NCBI GenBank assembly: GCA_029255685.2
Contig: CM055313.2
Span: 77,602,641 to 77,666,640 of the forward strand
DNA from: Silene conica
Lineage: Eukaryota > Streptophyta > Magnoliopsida > Caryophyllales > Caryophyllaceae
Direction of reading: 5' to 3'
DNA: 64,000 nucleotides
In this document: piece after piece, positions 13,301 to 24,446 of the stretch
How the letters are laid out: every line of letters begins with the position of its first letter
Numbering within the stretch: the first letter of the stretch is position 1
Notes under the pieces: generated by a model
Database searches by the model: none
Told to the model about the DNA's origin: nothing
The model's input: the letters and a program-made list of their open reading frames with translations, nothing else
Program-made: the position numbers and the translations under genes

Positions 13301-16300
13301 GGTAAGCAGTATAGGAGGTAGGCAATCTTATTCATGCAAGAAGAGCAAATAGAGAACTGCTTTCAAGGTAGTTCGCAATGGATATTGAGTCAAAAATGTA
13401 TTTACTGCGTTATCACTTAGAGTCTCGAGATATAAGAATCTCAAATAATTTCATGAGTCAGTTTGCTATGAGATTGTGTTCCTAACATATGACCTTCAAA
13501 AATCTATAAGATTAATACTCGAGAAGTGTAACTGTGTAAGCGTCACAAGATGTTTACCTTCGAGAATGTTGTTTCCAAATCATCAATATCAGACAAAGAT
13601 ACTAAACCTACATCCTGCCCCTGAAAAATCAAATTAATAAATGAATTAGAAAGAATATTTGAACAAAGAAAATTGAACCACCACTGGTGGAAGTAGTCAC
13701 CCAACTTATTAAAGAACTTCAAATGTCATGAGTGGTATATATGAACGTGACAATGCTAGAAACTTCACCACACAACATCAAATATAACAATTCAATCATT
13801 GTAAATGCCAAAATCAGTTTATCTACTGTTAATTAAATTAGTTGATCTCATATCATGCGTGTGCATCACGCGTATGAAAGCTATCAATATTTAGAAACCC
13901 AGTCATGACCAATTCACCGTATTACTAAATATCGGTTTCAGTTGTGGTAACAGTTTTATTTCAGTATCGGCTTACAACTCAGTAAAATGCGATAGTAGTA
14001 AACTTCAAAATCTTTATAACTCAGGCGCATATCGGTGCTACGGCTGATATTTAAGAAAATATCTCCATCGTCACCAAATTATACCAACAGTTCCAGTCTT
14101 CCAGAGGTGTGAAGCTGTGAAAGGTCAATTAGTAGATCTAATATCCATGGGCCCATCTAAACGTAACATGTAGGCTGAGATAGCACACTATTCAGGTACC
14201 CATAACTTTCCTAATTGATAACGGGTTCATGCCGTTCATCCAAAATCAACATTCCAGATCCATAACCCCCCACTGTCTAGTTCTATGAAGCTCAGACTCG
14301 GATGCAAGGATCTGATACGAGTAATGTCAGATTCTTGAAATTTTAAAATCAATGACTTTGGGACACGTTTTCAAAGGATCCAGATTGTGAATTTGTACAA
14401 GGTTATATTCTTTTCTCTTTCTTTATTTTCTTTTCTTTGATTTTTGTTCTGGTCCTTCCTATTCATCTTCCATCCTCATTTGATGACTCCAATGTACTGC
14501 CCTTTCCACCATCTCGCCTTAAGATTTAATAAATCTGAAAGTTTCTACCTCCTTGATTTCACTCAAGTGCTCCAAACGTCCGCCACCGTCACTGAAAGGT
14601 TCACCGAACCACGTCAAATTTAGCTAGGCCGTGTCCAGCCTATATCCCATACCCGCAACAGATCGAGTGACACGGGGTACGACAGGGTGGTTAGACGAGT
14701 TGAGCATCACAGATCTAATTTGAAGTACACGAGAATATTATTACATTTTACATTATGCAAATAGGGCCACCTTCGACAGAATCTTAGTGATTTAAATGAT
14801 TGAGTACAACAACAACAACAACAACAACATCAGAGCCTTAGTCCCAAAATGTTTTGGGGTCGGCTGACATGAATCATCCCTTGGAACCGTCATGATTGAC
14901 TCCAATCGTTTATTTGCTTGATTGCAAATTAATCAGGTTAAAAAATTTGCTAAATTAGAAAAGCAGTGCAAATTACAATTAATTAAACTAGAATAAATAA
15001 GATTTACAGGTTGACCGTCTTTAAGGATCGAATTTCAAGTGTGTAGCAACAAACTTGGTCACTCATAGGTAATATTAAAACTCACTTCACTGTATTACTT
15101 ACGCTCTTCACATGGGTCATACTTGGGCCCAACATGACCCTCAAGGAGATATTTATAGAATGTGTGCCCTTCTCCCCAATAAAACACAAAAAGGAAAGTA
15201 CACATGACAAGAGTAAGTGCGAGACGGGAGTTATGAAGCATATGGTTTTAAAATATTTTACACCTTACAGTACAGTTATATCTTAATCTCACTTTTTGAA
15301 ACAAAAATAATTCAAAGTTAGAGCATCCAAATATAAACTATTCATTGTCCAAGAGAGCATTAATCCAGAACAAACTTGCAAACATGCAACTAGTTAGTAT
15401 TGTCAAGTGGCATATTTTGCATCTATTAAGCACAATTACCCAAAAAAAATGCCATCCTGATCACACATGTGCTACTATTAAGGACTGGGCTAAGCAAGAC
15501 AGAACATAAGAATACAAGGAGCTTCGAAGCATACTCTGTTTCTTGATTACTCAATACATCAAAGAAAAGCTTGTTCGAGAAATATATTTTTCTAACGGGA
15601 TAAGTGATAGGAGCTGCATAATACAGCACAGCCTGGCACAACTAACGGGATCCTCACTAATGATATCAGAGTTGTAGAGATATCAGAAGATACATGCCGC
15701 TAGAAACATACATGCATAGATGGAGAGTCAAAGTTAACCACTACGACTGTGAACCATGAAACTCAGAAATGCCATTATGAATGCTCAAATTCATTTGCCT
15801 ACCCCACTACATAAATTATTGTCATAAATTGCATTTGTAACATATATACTTCAACATTACAGGTATTTTCAACCAAACAAATCCAGCCATCATAAATAAG
15901 ATAGAAGTGATTCAGACTCTAGTCTCCACCACCAGGTCCACCCGAGGAACTCGGAGGAAGTAAGCAGCCGATTAGCCACGTTATCATTTTTTATACATGA
16001 TGAAGAACAATTAATCTGTAAGAAACGAGTTTCAAGAATGAGCATAAATGGTAGAAGAATACATACCCCATCTTTGTCAAACAAATGATAATCACTAGGC
16101 AATCCAGCTGAAGAAAGGTTATCTTCCTCCTCTTCTAACCCTCCTAACTCAACCTCCTCAGCGACATGTTTACCGAAAAACGCATATTGAGATGCATCAA
16201 AGAAAGAATTATCTGCATCATAACATCAAAAGGTATAAACATCACCCTCTCACATAACAAACAACTGTCAGCACATGTAACTTATCCAAGTCAAACTTCA

Positions 16301-16832
16301 TGTGATCGCTTTCACGTCATAATAACTGAAGCAATAGAAAGTGCACATCCAAGCAATCATTCATTCGTTATCGCCAAAAAAAATTACGTTTTCCCGCAAG
16401 ATGCTCAACAAGTTCATTACACTTATTACAACCTAATTAATCAAAATCAATTTCTTTCGTATACAAACAAATTAATCGAAATCAAATCAACAAGATCAAT
16501 GTTTACTTAACAGCTACTCATCAGTAATCACACAAAGTTCAATCAATCAAACACTAAAAAAAAGATCTGAAGTTAGGTTGAATGACTTGAATCAGATTAT
16601 AAAACAAAACAAAAAGTAAAATGAACTAAATCAATCAACATGAAATTGAATTAATAGGGTATGAGTACAAAACCTGTAGATCTAATATAATAATAATTAA
16701 AACAAAATGAAGAAAGAAACCTATGGAGTGCTGAGGATGAAAGGAAGGAGAATCAATGGCGGAAAGTAGAGAAGAAGAAGATCCGGAGGATAGTGGAGGT
16801 CGGCCATGGTGACGAATCCGAGCAGTCTCCAT
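7333..16832 (-). CDS. PAT1: PAT1 homologue, mRNA decapping activator
   Basis: Five exons, 16832-16721, 16212-16067, 13620-13558, 13001-12926 and 9359-7333, splice to 807 aa in frame, close to the ~790 aa usual for plant PAT1. PAT1 proteins bridge deadenylated mRNA, the LSM1-7 ring and the decapping complex in P-bodies. The N-terminus has the family signature FDASQYAFFGK followed by an acidic VELGGLEEEED stretch, encoded by exon 2. Exon 5 carries a Gln/Pro-rich linker with several short basic patches. After that comes the conserved C-terminal helical domain, from about SARIAVEDAFTLILDVDDID through RMLMEFAQYS. The first exon encodes a Ser-rich stretch not recognised elsewhere; its ATG is the only reasonable start and it joins exon 2 in phase. 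Introns 2 (2.4 kb) and 4 (3.6 kb) are long. Intron 4 holds a SINE, a MULE-type element and a hAT element, with all splice sites intact. PTAC14 lies upstream on the same strand. Confidence 0.92.
9550..9744 (-). mobile_element. SINE in PAT1 intron 4, with 12-bp target duplication
   Basis: The insertion is 195 bp. Read on the - strand it ends in a run of about 12 A, and it is flanked by perfect copies of CACAAGGCATGG at 9538-9549 and 9745-9756. Near its 5' end TAGTCCAGTGG resembles a pol III A box; a clear B box was not found. It is non-coding and sits in the sense orientation of the host intron. Confidence 0.85.
10991..11690. mobile_element. MULE-type TIR element in PAT1 intron 4
   Basis: Inverted ends GGGGAAAGTAGCAAATTGCC and GGGGAAAGTAGCAAATTTCC (the latter read inward from the right) enclose about 700 bp. 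The inverted similarity extends over about 150 bp or more. Perfect 11-bp copies of TATGTATGAAA flank the element at 10980-10990 and 11691-11701, which fits the Mutator superfamily. It has no coding capacity. Confidence 0.85.
12343..12812. mobile_element. Non-autonomous hAT element in PAT1 intron 4
   Basis: The ends CAGGGGCGGATCC and CAGTGGCGGACCTAGG (the latter read inward) are inverted. Perfect 8-bp copies of AGAATAGG lie at 12335-12342 and 12813-12820, the hAT hallmark. The right end is only about 115 bp from PAT1 exon 4. A related element sits in PTAC14 at 24604-25153. Confidence 0.87.
14805..14935 (-). mobile_element. 3' end of an RTE-type LINE with (TTG)n tail
   Basis: On the - strand the text CCCCAAAACATTTTGGGAC is followed by GGCTCTGATG and about seven TTG triplets. 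I recall this as a widespread plant RTE retroposon 3' end. The 5' limit is uncertain and no target duplication was identified. It lies in PAT1 intron 2. Confidence 0.5.
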
Positions 16833-17189
16833 TTAATTTAATTAATTTAAATTAATTTATGTATGTGGGTTTGGTTTTGCTATATTGAAGGTGGAGTAGG
16901 GGACATTGTTACGCTACTTTACACTTGAGCTTCAATTTGACTTATTTTAAACACATGCCAATTTGTTGTCCTAGCTTATCAACTACGATTCCTTTCACTT
17001 TTCTAAATTCCACCATTTTTTTTCCACAAATTCTGGATTAAAATGGACATTATTCAATCAAATTGACATTATTTTTTTTAAGTTTAAAACAGATTAGATC
17101 TATATCAAATTATCCACTTATTATCAAAAAATGATCAAAAAATTTGTATTTATTTCCACCATGTGATAACAATTGGCACATCTTCAACT
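16833..17189. other. Upstream region of PAT1
   Basis: This should hold the PAT1 leader and core promoter. An AATTAATTTAAATTAATT stretch lies directly before the ATG and a weak TATA-like ATATAG at about 16880. Nothing else was recognised before the hAT element begins. Confidence 0.4.
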
Positions 17190-18017
17190 TAGACTGATAA
17201 TGGGTCGGGTTTGGCCAATCTCAAGCTAAATAAACGGCCCAAATGAATGGGTCGGGTCGGGTTGAAAAGGTGGGTCATATTCTTTGGTCCAAGCCCATAA
17301 TTGTTCGGGCTATAATGGGCCTCGGGCCAAAATGGGCCAAAACGGGCCAAAATATAATACAATACGAAATTATCAACAAAATGGATATTTGAACAAACTG
17401 TTAGTAATGAAATAAAATTTTCAAGTCTTAGGTGACACCCCGCGATTTAGCATAAAAATAAACAAATGATTTGCAGCGGAAATACGATACTTTTAAAAAA
17501 AAACTTTTCGACATATTTATTAAAACTTTTTCGCGGAATATCAAAACAACATGCGGAAGACTAAAAACTAATGAGAAAGTATAAATTATACAAAATAACT
17601 TAAATAGACGAGGGATAAGGTATCCCAGGATAACGTCATGAATTAAATCTAAACTAAGCGTAAGGGTAAATGTCGAATTATCAACAATGCTCGCTAGCCA
17701 CACGTCTTCCCAAAACAGCACCAACCTACATTCATGAAACATGAACGCCACAGTCAGTGGGGAGTAACTCAGGGTTCTCCCAGCCACTTTACGTCAGAAA
17801 ACATGTAAACGGTAATACTAAACATCTTATACATATGAACATGTATATAATTTCATAAACAATCATATATATTACCAAACATGAACAACATGATCAAAGC
17901 ATGAGCGATAAACCAAAACATGTGATAACAACATGGATCAACATGTGTAACAGAATTAAAGCCAAAATATGAGATAGTATCAGAATCAAGGAAACATCCA
18001 AGCAAAGAATACACATA

Positions 18018-18383
18018 GTCAGAGCGTATAACCACTGCCTCTGACATACCATAGCGTATAACCACTGCCTCTGGCTACTGGAGCGTATAACCACTGCCTC
18101 CAGTTACGGAGCGTATAACTACTGCCTCCGATTACATGAATAGAATGAACGCCGTCAGAGCGTATAACCACTGCCTCTGACGTACCAGAGCGTATAACCA
18201 CTGCCTCTGGCTACTGGAGCGTATAACTACTGCCTCCAGCTACGAAGCGTATAACCACTGCCTCCGAATACTATGTATAGCGTATAACCACTGCCTATAT
18301 GTCTAAGACCTGGCCAGACCTCTCGATATAATGCCTTACACCGAACGACACACGGGGACCGGAGCGTATAACCACTGCCTCCG
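18018..18383 (-). repeat. Array of ten hairpin units with covarying stems
   Basis: Ten units share the 14-nt loop CGTATAACCACTGC (or CGTATAACTACTGC). In eight the flanks are perfectly complementary but differ in sequence: GTCAGAG/CTCTGAC, ACTGGAG/CTCCAGT, CGGAG/CTCCG (twice), CGTCAGAG/CTCTGACG, CCAGAG/CTCTGG, CTGGAG/CTCCAG and TATAG/CTATA. Two units (near 18050 and 18245) have one mismatch. Spacing is about 28-48 nt, with one longer gap before the last unit. Looser GGC...GCC and AGG...CCT variants follow at 18480-18530. Confidence 0.88.
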
Positions 18384-19886
18384 ACCAATCCCGAACATAG
18401 ATAAATTCCCATTGCATGGGTGACGTTAGTTCATTACAGTGATACACAAATCGTACCACCGCTATCTATTCAGACGCAAGGCAACATAACCGTCGCCACA
18501 CAATTTTAGGATGACATAACCGTCACCTACACAAGCTTAGGATAACATAATTGTTAACCCACTCATTTAAACATACATGAGCCAATAAAAGATGAATAAT
18601 ACAACACTTATATCCGTTTCATGCCAAAAGAGAACACACGGGATTGAATAATGAAATAAGAGTTCTAAACACATTTTGACATTACAGCTGTCCTCTGCCG
18701 TAAAATTCATAATTAATTCAAATAACATCTAAATGATACAAGGCCAATTGGTTAGGTTTAATAAGACTTTTATCTACAATATTTGTCAGATAAACATTTC
18801 CAAAAGACGAACTTAACAGGGGGTTATTGACTGATCTTTACAGTGTGTCAGAAACCGTCACACAAAATGTATTGCTTCATAAACCCTCATAAAACGGGTT
18901 TAACAAATCATTTTGGGGCAAAGCAAACTCCTAACATGATCTAAAATCTTCAAAGTTTAATTATTGAAAAGGAACAGAATCATTTCAAAGTTTAAAAATG
19001 GTTTTCAAAACAATCTTTGAGCTACTGTCCGTTCTGCGAGTATTTCAGCGCACTGTTCGTAAATAATTTATTGTGAACAAACGACATGCAAGCAAATTAC
19101 TATATTTTAGAGGTAGATTCTAAACTTAAAATAAATAGGGGTCTCTTTTCAACATTTTCAAAGGCGGATATTCTAAGATGTCGAAATAAATTGTACAAGA
19201 CAATGGACAGATTTGTCAAGGTGCTGAAACATCATGAATTAACCATTGTAAGCAAAACACTATGAACTTGAAAGACTATCAAACTAATCATCCTAAATGA
19301 TCATAAACTCATTTAACCATACAATCCTTAATGAATTTCCACAATTAAAATCTCATCCAACACAAGCATGCATGATGAAATTCATCCAAACATATGATTT
19401 ATGAACCTAATCATGCCACTACTTAATCAAACACAATTCTAGTATACTAAACATTACAAGCATATGGTCATGCAAACAAAGACGATAAGTCGAGTAACCC
19501 ATCACCGTTACCTTATAAATCTTCAATAAGCATGATTTTGAACTTAAAGCCACTCCGGTTTGGACAACCGAACTAGCTACACATAAATAAACGAGGTTAG
19601 CTATGAGAACCGTGCCTTAAAGGTCACGACCAGAGTATATTAAGGAAAAAATTTGATACTTTTCTTACCTAGAAAGATGGAGGGCGAGAAGAGGAAGAGA
19701 TAGGCGCGGAAATCGTCGAAAACCGATAAGAAACGAAGATTTTACGATCGTTTTACGGTGGAGGTGCACAAGCAACAATGGTGTTCCTTATTCTTTTGTG
19801 TTTTGTGTGCATGGCTGAAAAAAAAAGAAAGGAAGAAGAATGAAGAAGCCCTTGGGCAGCAAGGAACATGCTTTGCATGTTCAAGC

Positions 19887-20095
19887 CAAGTGTCGGAAGC
19901 TATTGCCAAGTGTCGAAGTTCTTACGCCAAGTGTCGAAACTCTTACGCTAAGTGTCGAGACGGTTAAACCATGTGTCGAGAGTCTTAGGACATGTGGAAG
20001 AAGTGATTAAGGCAGGTGTCTAAGTTCTTAGGCCAAGTGTAAGAGGTGCTAAGCCCATGTGTCGAAGTTTTTAGGCCAAGTGAAAGAGGTAGCAA
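19887..20095. repeat. About ten tandem copies of a 21-bp unit
   Basis: Copies of GCCAAGTGTCGAAGTTCTTAC and variants run head to tail at a period of 20-23 bp. They lie near the - strand 5' end of the LTR-like block. An open frame overlaps part of the array, but only because 21 is a multiple of three. Confidence 0.75.
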
Positions 20096-20939
20096 CGAGC
20101 GAGCATCTCGTCGGCGGATATTCTGCGACAGCCTTTCCTATTTTCGGCATAATTTCCTCCACATAACTCCGATTGACGTGTTTTTGGTGGCGTTGGAAAG
20201 CTAAGAAAAAGAGCTAAAACTTTTATTTTATAAGTAAGAGCTAAATATGCCTTTAAAATATCTTAAAATTAGCAACAAGAACAGAGTAACGTTTTACAAG
20301 TTTAAGTAGTATAACTTTAAGACGGACATATTAATATCATTGTCAAAAACGATAGATTTTAAATGAAATTTTATTTATTGTGGAACATTATTATTACTAA
20401 AATAAGATTTTAAATAATATATAAATAATTGGAAATTACGGGGTGTTACACATAACTCATGAATTGACAAAAAATTATTAATACACTAACTAATTAAAGT
20501 TGTACGATAAAAATATAAAAATATCCGCAAAGTTGATAATTCAATACATTAGTAATATTAGATTATTAGTGTGATCGGATATATGTTTCCAACTTTTGAA
20601 ATTTTTTTTTTAAAAAATAATAATTTTGGGTCAGGCCGGGCCAAAAATTGGGCCTTCAGGTTAACCCAAACCCGGCCCTATATTTATATCGGGCTTCTTT
20701 TGGGCCGGGCCACGGGTTTTTTGGGCTAAACTATGAGGCCTAAACCCGAGAAAAAGTCGGGCCGGGCTGGGCCATCGGGCCTGGGCCATATGATCAGCTT
20801 TACTTCAACTTAAGACGGATAGTACCCGCCTTAAGCAAGACATATTATTTTTGTTTAGGATTATAAAACGAATTCATGGTATTGGTGATCCGTTTAAATT
20901 GCTCTATTTTTGAATTAATTCGAATTTAATCTTTTTTAT

Positions 20940-21098
20940 ATTTTATATTTTGGATTAAAACGGCTTGTGCTGAACTGAATTTATTTGAGTTGAACTTAAT
21001 GAAATAAGAGTTAATTTGTGAATAAAATAGTTAAACTGAACTAAATAGAGCTGAATTGAGCTCAAATGAGCAAAAATTAAGTTCAAAAGAACAGGGTC
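20940..21098. mobile_element. Right end of a Tourist-like MITE
   Basis: The end CAAAAGAACAGGGTC is followed by TTA and matches the right terminus of the element at 59772-60842. Inward lie CTGAATTGAGCTC-like repeats. A matching left end was not found. Confidence 0.45.
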
Positions 21099-21799
21099 TT
21101 ATTCCTTCTTCCTTCCCGTAACAAACTTACCTAATTTTTTTGCTGGTTGTATAAGGTAACCTTTCATTTAACTCTCAAATGTGACCTACTCCACGGCAAA
21201 CACCACACCTACATCTGCCTCCCTCAGACCCTTACCCTCAAATTGTTATATCACTATCCCCTATTACACACACCACCTACCACGTTCACCTACTGCACTC
21301 GTCAGTCACCATCTCAATATCTCTTTTTATGAGCTTCTCATGTCATCACATCTCTTGCATAGTGTGTCACCTTCCACGCCCTTAGGTCTAGAGGTTGTGG
21401 TTTTCGGGTTTCAAAGGAGGTTGTCGTGGAGGTTGCCTTCTTGATGATAGTTGTTGTCGGTGAACTGGTCACTACTTTGTACGTGGTGAACGAAGAAGAT
21501 AAGGGGTGGAGTTGGTGAAGTTTAATGGTGATCTGATAGGTTTAATTATGGTGAATTGTTGGTGTGAAAGTGAGCAGTTGCGCTAGGGGTTGGTGAAAGT
21601 CAACGTTATGAGTGGCCACAGTCCGCAAAAGGAGTGGTGGTTAGAGGGAAAACCGCTAACAGTCGAAGGAGGAGTAATGAGCAAAGGGAGAATGGATGAA
21701 TTGATATTTTTTTGCGAATTAAGGTGTCTTAACCCTTTAAAACATAAAGATAACATGTTGTTTAGGTCGATCGGCGCGATCACTTAAGGGTACAATGTA

Positions 21800-22520
21800 A
21801 ATTATCTTTAAAAGGGTTTTTTTATCAAGCACAACCTTTAAAATACCAGTTTGTTAAACACAGCCTTTAATAAAAAAAATTGTCAACCGGATTCTGACAA
21901 CTTCTTGACCACTTGTAATTGGGTGACTTTCAGTCGATGTTTGGGATAACAAATAAGGTCGGTTTGATGTTCTTGGATATGTTGAAAAAGTAAGAGTACA
22001 AGCCTTTCGGGGTTTGTCACACAGTGGTCAAATGTGGCCTTATGTGGAACATTTATGGTCATTTAAGTGTTTCGCACGTGAGAACCTAGTTTGACTTTTT
22101 TGTTTTGTTTTTGCCTTCAACTCACTCTCCTCGAACCACCACTTGCAACCAACAACCACCACAAATAACACAACTACAACCTACCTTACACTTCCATCTA
22201 CCTACATAGCAAATTTCAGACCAAACAAAGTATCATAAGGATATAACCCCATTAAAAACCTACGAAAAAAATCCACAACCATTGCCGCTATAAACCCAGA
22301 CTTACAATCGACCCCACATAAGACCACTTTTAACCACTTGGTTGACAACCCACTAGTCCAAGAACATATCCAACTAATCTTATTTGTTATTTCAAACATT
22401 GACTAAAAGTCACCCTACTGCAAGTGATCATAAAGTTGTCGAAATCCGGTCAAAAAATCGTACTTGACAAAAAAGGAATTATTAAAAATTGTGTTTGATA
22501 AACTCTTTCTAAAGGAGATA
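21800..22520. mobile_element. Long-TIR element, probably MULE-type
   Basis: The arms 21815-21995 and about 22340-22500 are inverted copies with around 80% match, including CCGGATTCTGACAACTT against CCGGATTTCGACAACTT. The interior holds short low-complexity segments. No clear target duplication was found, so the limits are approximate. Confidence 0.5.
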
Positions 22521-23530
22521 TTTGATTATTTTTTTTTTTAAAGCTTGTATTTAACAAAAAGCAAATTAGTTTCTGGTCACTATAGTTTAGTAAAATGGAA
22601 GGATCCCATCATTCCCAAGTTCCTCACCAAACAAATTAGTTTCTGGCTCACTATAGCGTGTACTTTTTTTTTTAGAGGTGATATTTGATTTTTTTAAAGC
22701 TTGTATTTGAATAGGCATGCATCATCACACCTTAATGGCTTAATTTAATTTAATTTTTTAGTACATAAAAAATAAAGTATTCAAATTTTATTACTTCACC
22801 CAACACTCCCTTCTCTACTCATCTTCCCACATACACTTTCGCATGGCATTCATCTCTCTTCTCCATTGTGCTCCATTGTGCATGCACACGGCTGACTTAT
22901 TTCCGGTACGTGCTAGATACTCCGTGTACTGATCCCGCGACTCTAGGAAAGAGAAGCGATATAGCATCCACATTAAGAAAGTTGTGGGATCGCCGCCTCA
23001 TCAACCAACTCATGCTTGGCGACGCTACTGGCGTACTCCATCATAGAGATGCAACTAACAAATAGAGAGACAGTGGGAAGTGAATATGAAGAAACGAACC
23101 CGACCTTGCGATTATTTTTAGACATTCCTGTCCAATCTTATTCTTCAAACTCAAAATTGCAATCTTTCCAGATAAAATTGCAATTGAATATTCTGCAATG
23201 GACCAAAGTATCGTCTTTTGGTTAACTACCCAGGGCAGTAAATCTTGTACCTGTGACCCTGGGCTCACGCACTTCCCATCAATTTGCCACCGTCAAGCAA
23301 GCATCTGGTTTTGGAAACTCTGCCCTAAATGCAGCTTGGTTGAGTGGCATTGAGTGCTATCACTCTTAGGACTCTTCTCCCTCGTGCCTAGGCTCAATGT
23401 CATGCTCATGTTACAACTGCTGCACTGTGTCACTCCAAGCGCTTCCACTTCCTGTTAGAAGTGAAGAGCCCTGATCAGCCTGAGCTTTCCGCTATTTGAA
23501 GGATTCCGTTACACAAATTATTTATTAGTA
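22521..23530. other. Unrecognised stretch of higher GC downstream of PTAC14
   Basis: 22521-22740 repeats parts of itself (an AAATTAGTTTCTGG phrase and an AAAGCTTGTATTT phrase each occur twice). From 22890 to 23500 the composition looks exon-like, but no frame gives a recognisable protein. It may be a decayed gene or transposon fragment. Confidence 0.35.
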
Positions 23531-23535
23531 AACCC

Positions 23536-23836
23536 TAATAGATGAACCATCTCAATCAAAACCTTAAGGTGATGGTTGAGGCCCAACTATTATTAATATT
23601 CCTAATACGCTCCCTCACTCGAATGCCCATTGGGCTTGAAGAGTGGTTAGTTTGCACAGGCCCCCCATACCGTGTGCTGGGTTTCCACTTCGTGAGTTTT
23701 CGAGGGGTTTTGAGGTCGCCAGGATTCGAACCCGTGACCTTTGGTCACACTGGCTCTGATACCATGATAGATGAACCATCTCAACCAAAACCTTAAGGTG
23801 ATGGTTGTGGCTCAACTATTATTAATATTCCTAATA
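23536..23836 (-). mobile_element. Complete TRIM retroelement (miniature LTR element)
   Basis: Two LTRs of about 72 bp (23765-23836 and 23536-23607) flank a 157-bp interior. Next to the 5' LTR is TGGTATCAGAGCC, a primer-binding site for initiator Met-tRNA. A purine tract GAGTGAGGGAGCG precedes the 3' LTR. AACCC is duplicated at 23531-23535 and 23837-23841. It is non-coding, and a second copy sits in PTAC14 at 34434-34719. Confidence 0.88.
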
Positions 23837-24446
23837 AACCCAACAGCTGTTGTTGCTCTTAGTTCCTCAGAAGTTTCATCATCATGAGCTCGTTGCAGAA
23901 ACAGTTTGAGATACCTGGATTTATCAAGCTTCTTCCAAGTCTAAACCTATAAATCTATAATGTTGTTAAGCACATGCATCAAGAATCATATAATCCACAA
24001 CCAAAAAAGCTTTCATCTCTTCTATCTAGCATTGGACGGGGACTTTACATGTGCGTGACATTCGTCGTAGCTTCCTAACATCTAGCATTAACAATAATGA
24101 GTATCGAGTACGTACTTAACTAAATACTGCTATGTTAACACAAATGCCTGAAACTATTATAGAGCTTTCATAATGTTCTATTCCCAGGAGTTTACCTTAT
24201 CTTGCCCCCGCATACTACATGCATCTATCTCTGCCCTTGCGCATGAACAATGATCTTTCCGAAATCTCAGACCAAGTGTACAACCACGGTAGTTGATAGT
24301 TCGTTTCTCCCGATCTTTTGGAAAGTATTTTGACCAGATGTTCCATCCCGGAGATTCACTTTCAAACTATTGCACGATGATATTAGATATACGTTTAAAG
24401 AAATGTTGGAACCTCTCTCCAAACCGGTTGCTCCTTGTAACAGTCA

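Larger units (their letters stand above)
17433..20450 (-). mobile_element. LTR-like block with two tandem arrays
   Basis: Read on the - strand it starts TGTAACACCCCGTAATTTCC and ends CGCGGGGTGTCA. This TG...CA format with inverted CCCCG ends is shared with the LTRs at 43210-43448 and 56706-59041. It contains a hairpin array (18018-18383) and a 21-bp array (19887-20095). No gag/pol frame is visible, so it may be a solo LTR. The flanking pentamers (TTAGG and CATAA) do not match, so the origin by a single insertion is not proved. A diverged relative lies at 48187-48600. Confidence 0.55.
17190..20802. mobile_element. hAT element split by a 3-kb LTR-like insertion
   Basis: The outer ends TAGACTGATAATGGG and TAAAGCTGATCATATGG (the latter read inward) are inverted. 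Perfect 8-bp copies of CTTCAACT flank them at 17182-17189 and 20803-20810. The arms (17190-17432 and 20451-20802) are full of GGGCC/GGGTCGGG motifs. The middle is a different, LTR-like block. No transposase reading frame was found. Confidence 0.75.

Noticed and set aside
18018-18383. CRISPR-like array (short repeat with variable spacers)
   Set aside because: The constant part is a hairpin loop, the variable parts are complementary flanks rather than independent spacers, and this is eukaryotic DNA inside a retroelement.
19758-19967. Cys-rich open frame with AKCR repeats
   Set aside because: It arises from the 21-bp tandem array (seven codons per unit) within the LTR-like block, with no start context or family match.
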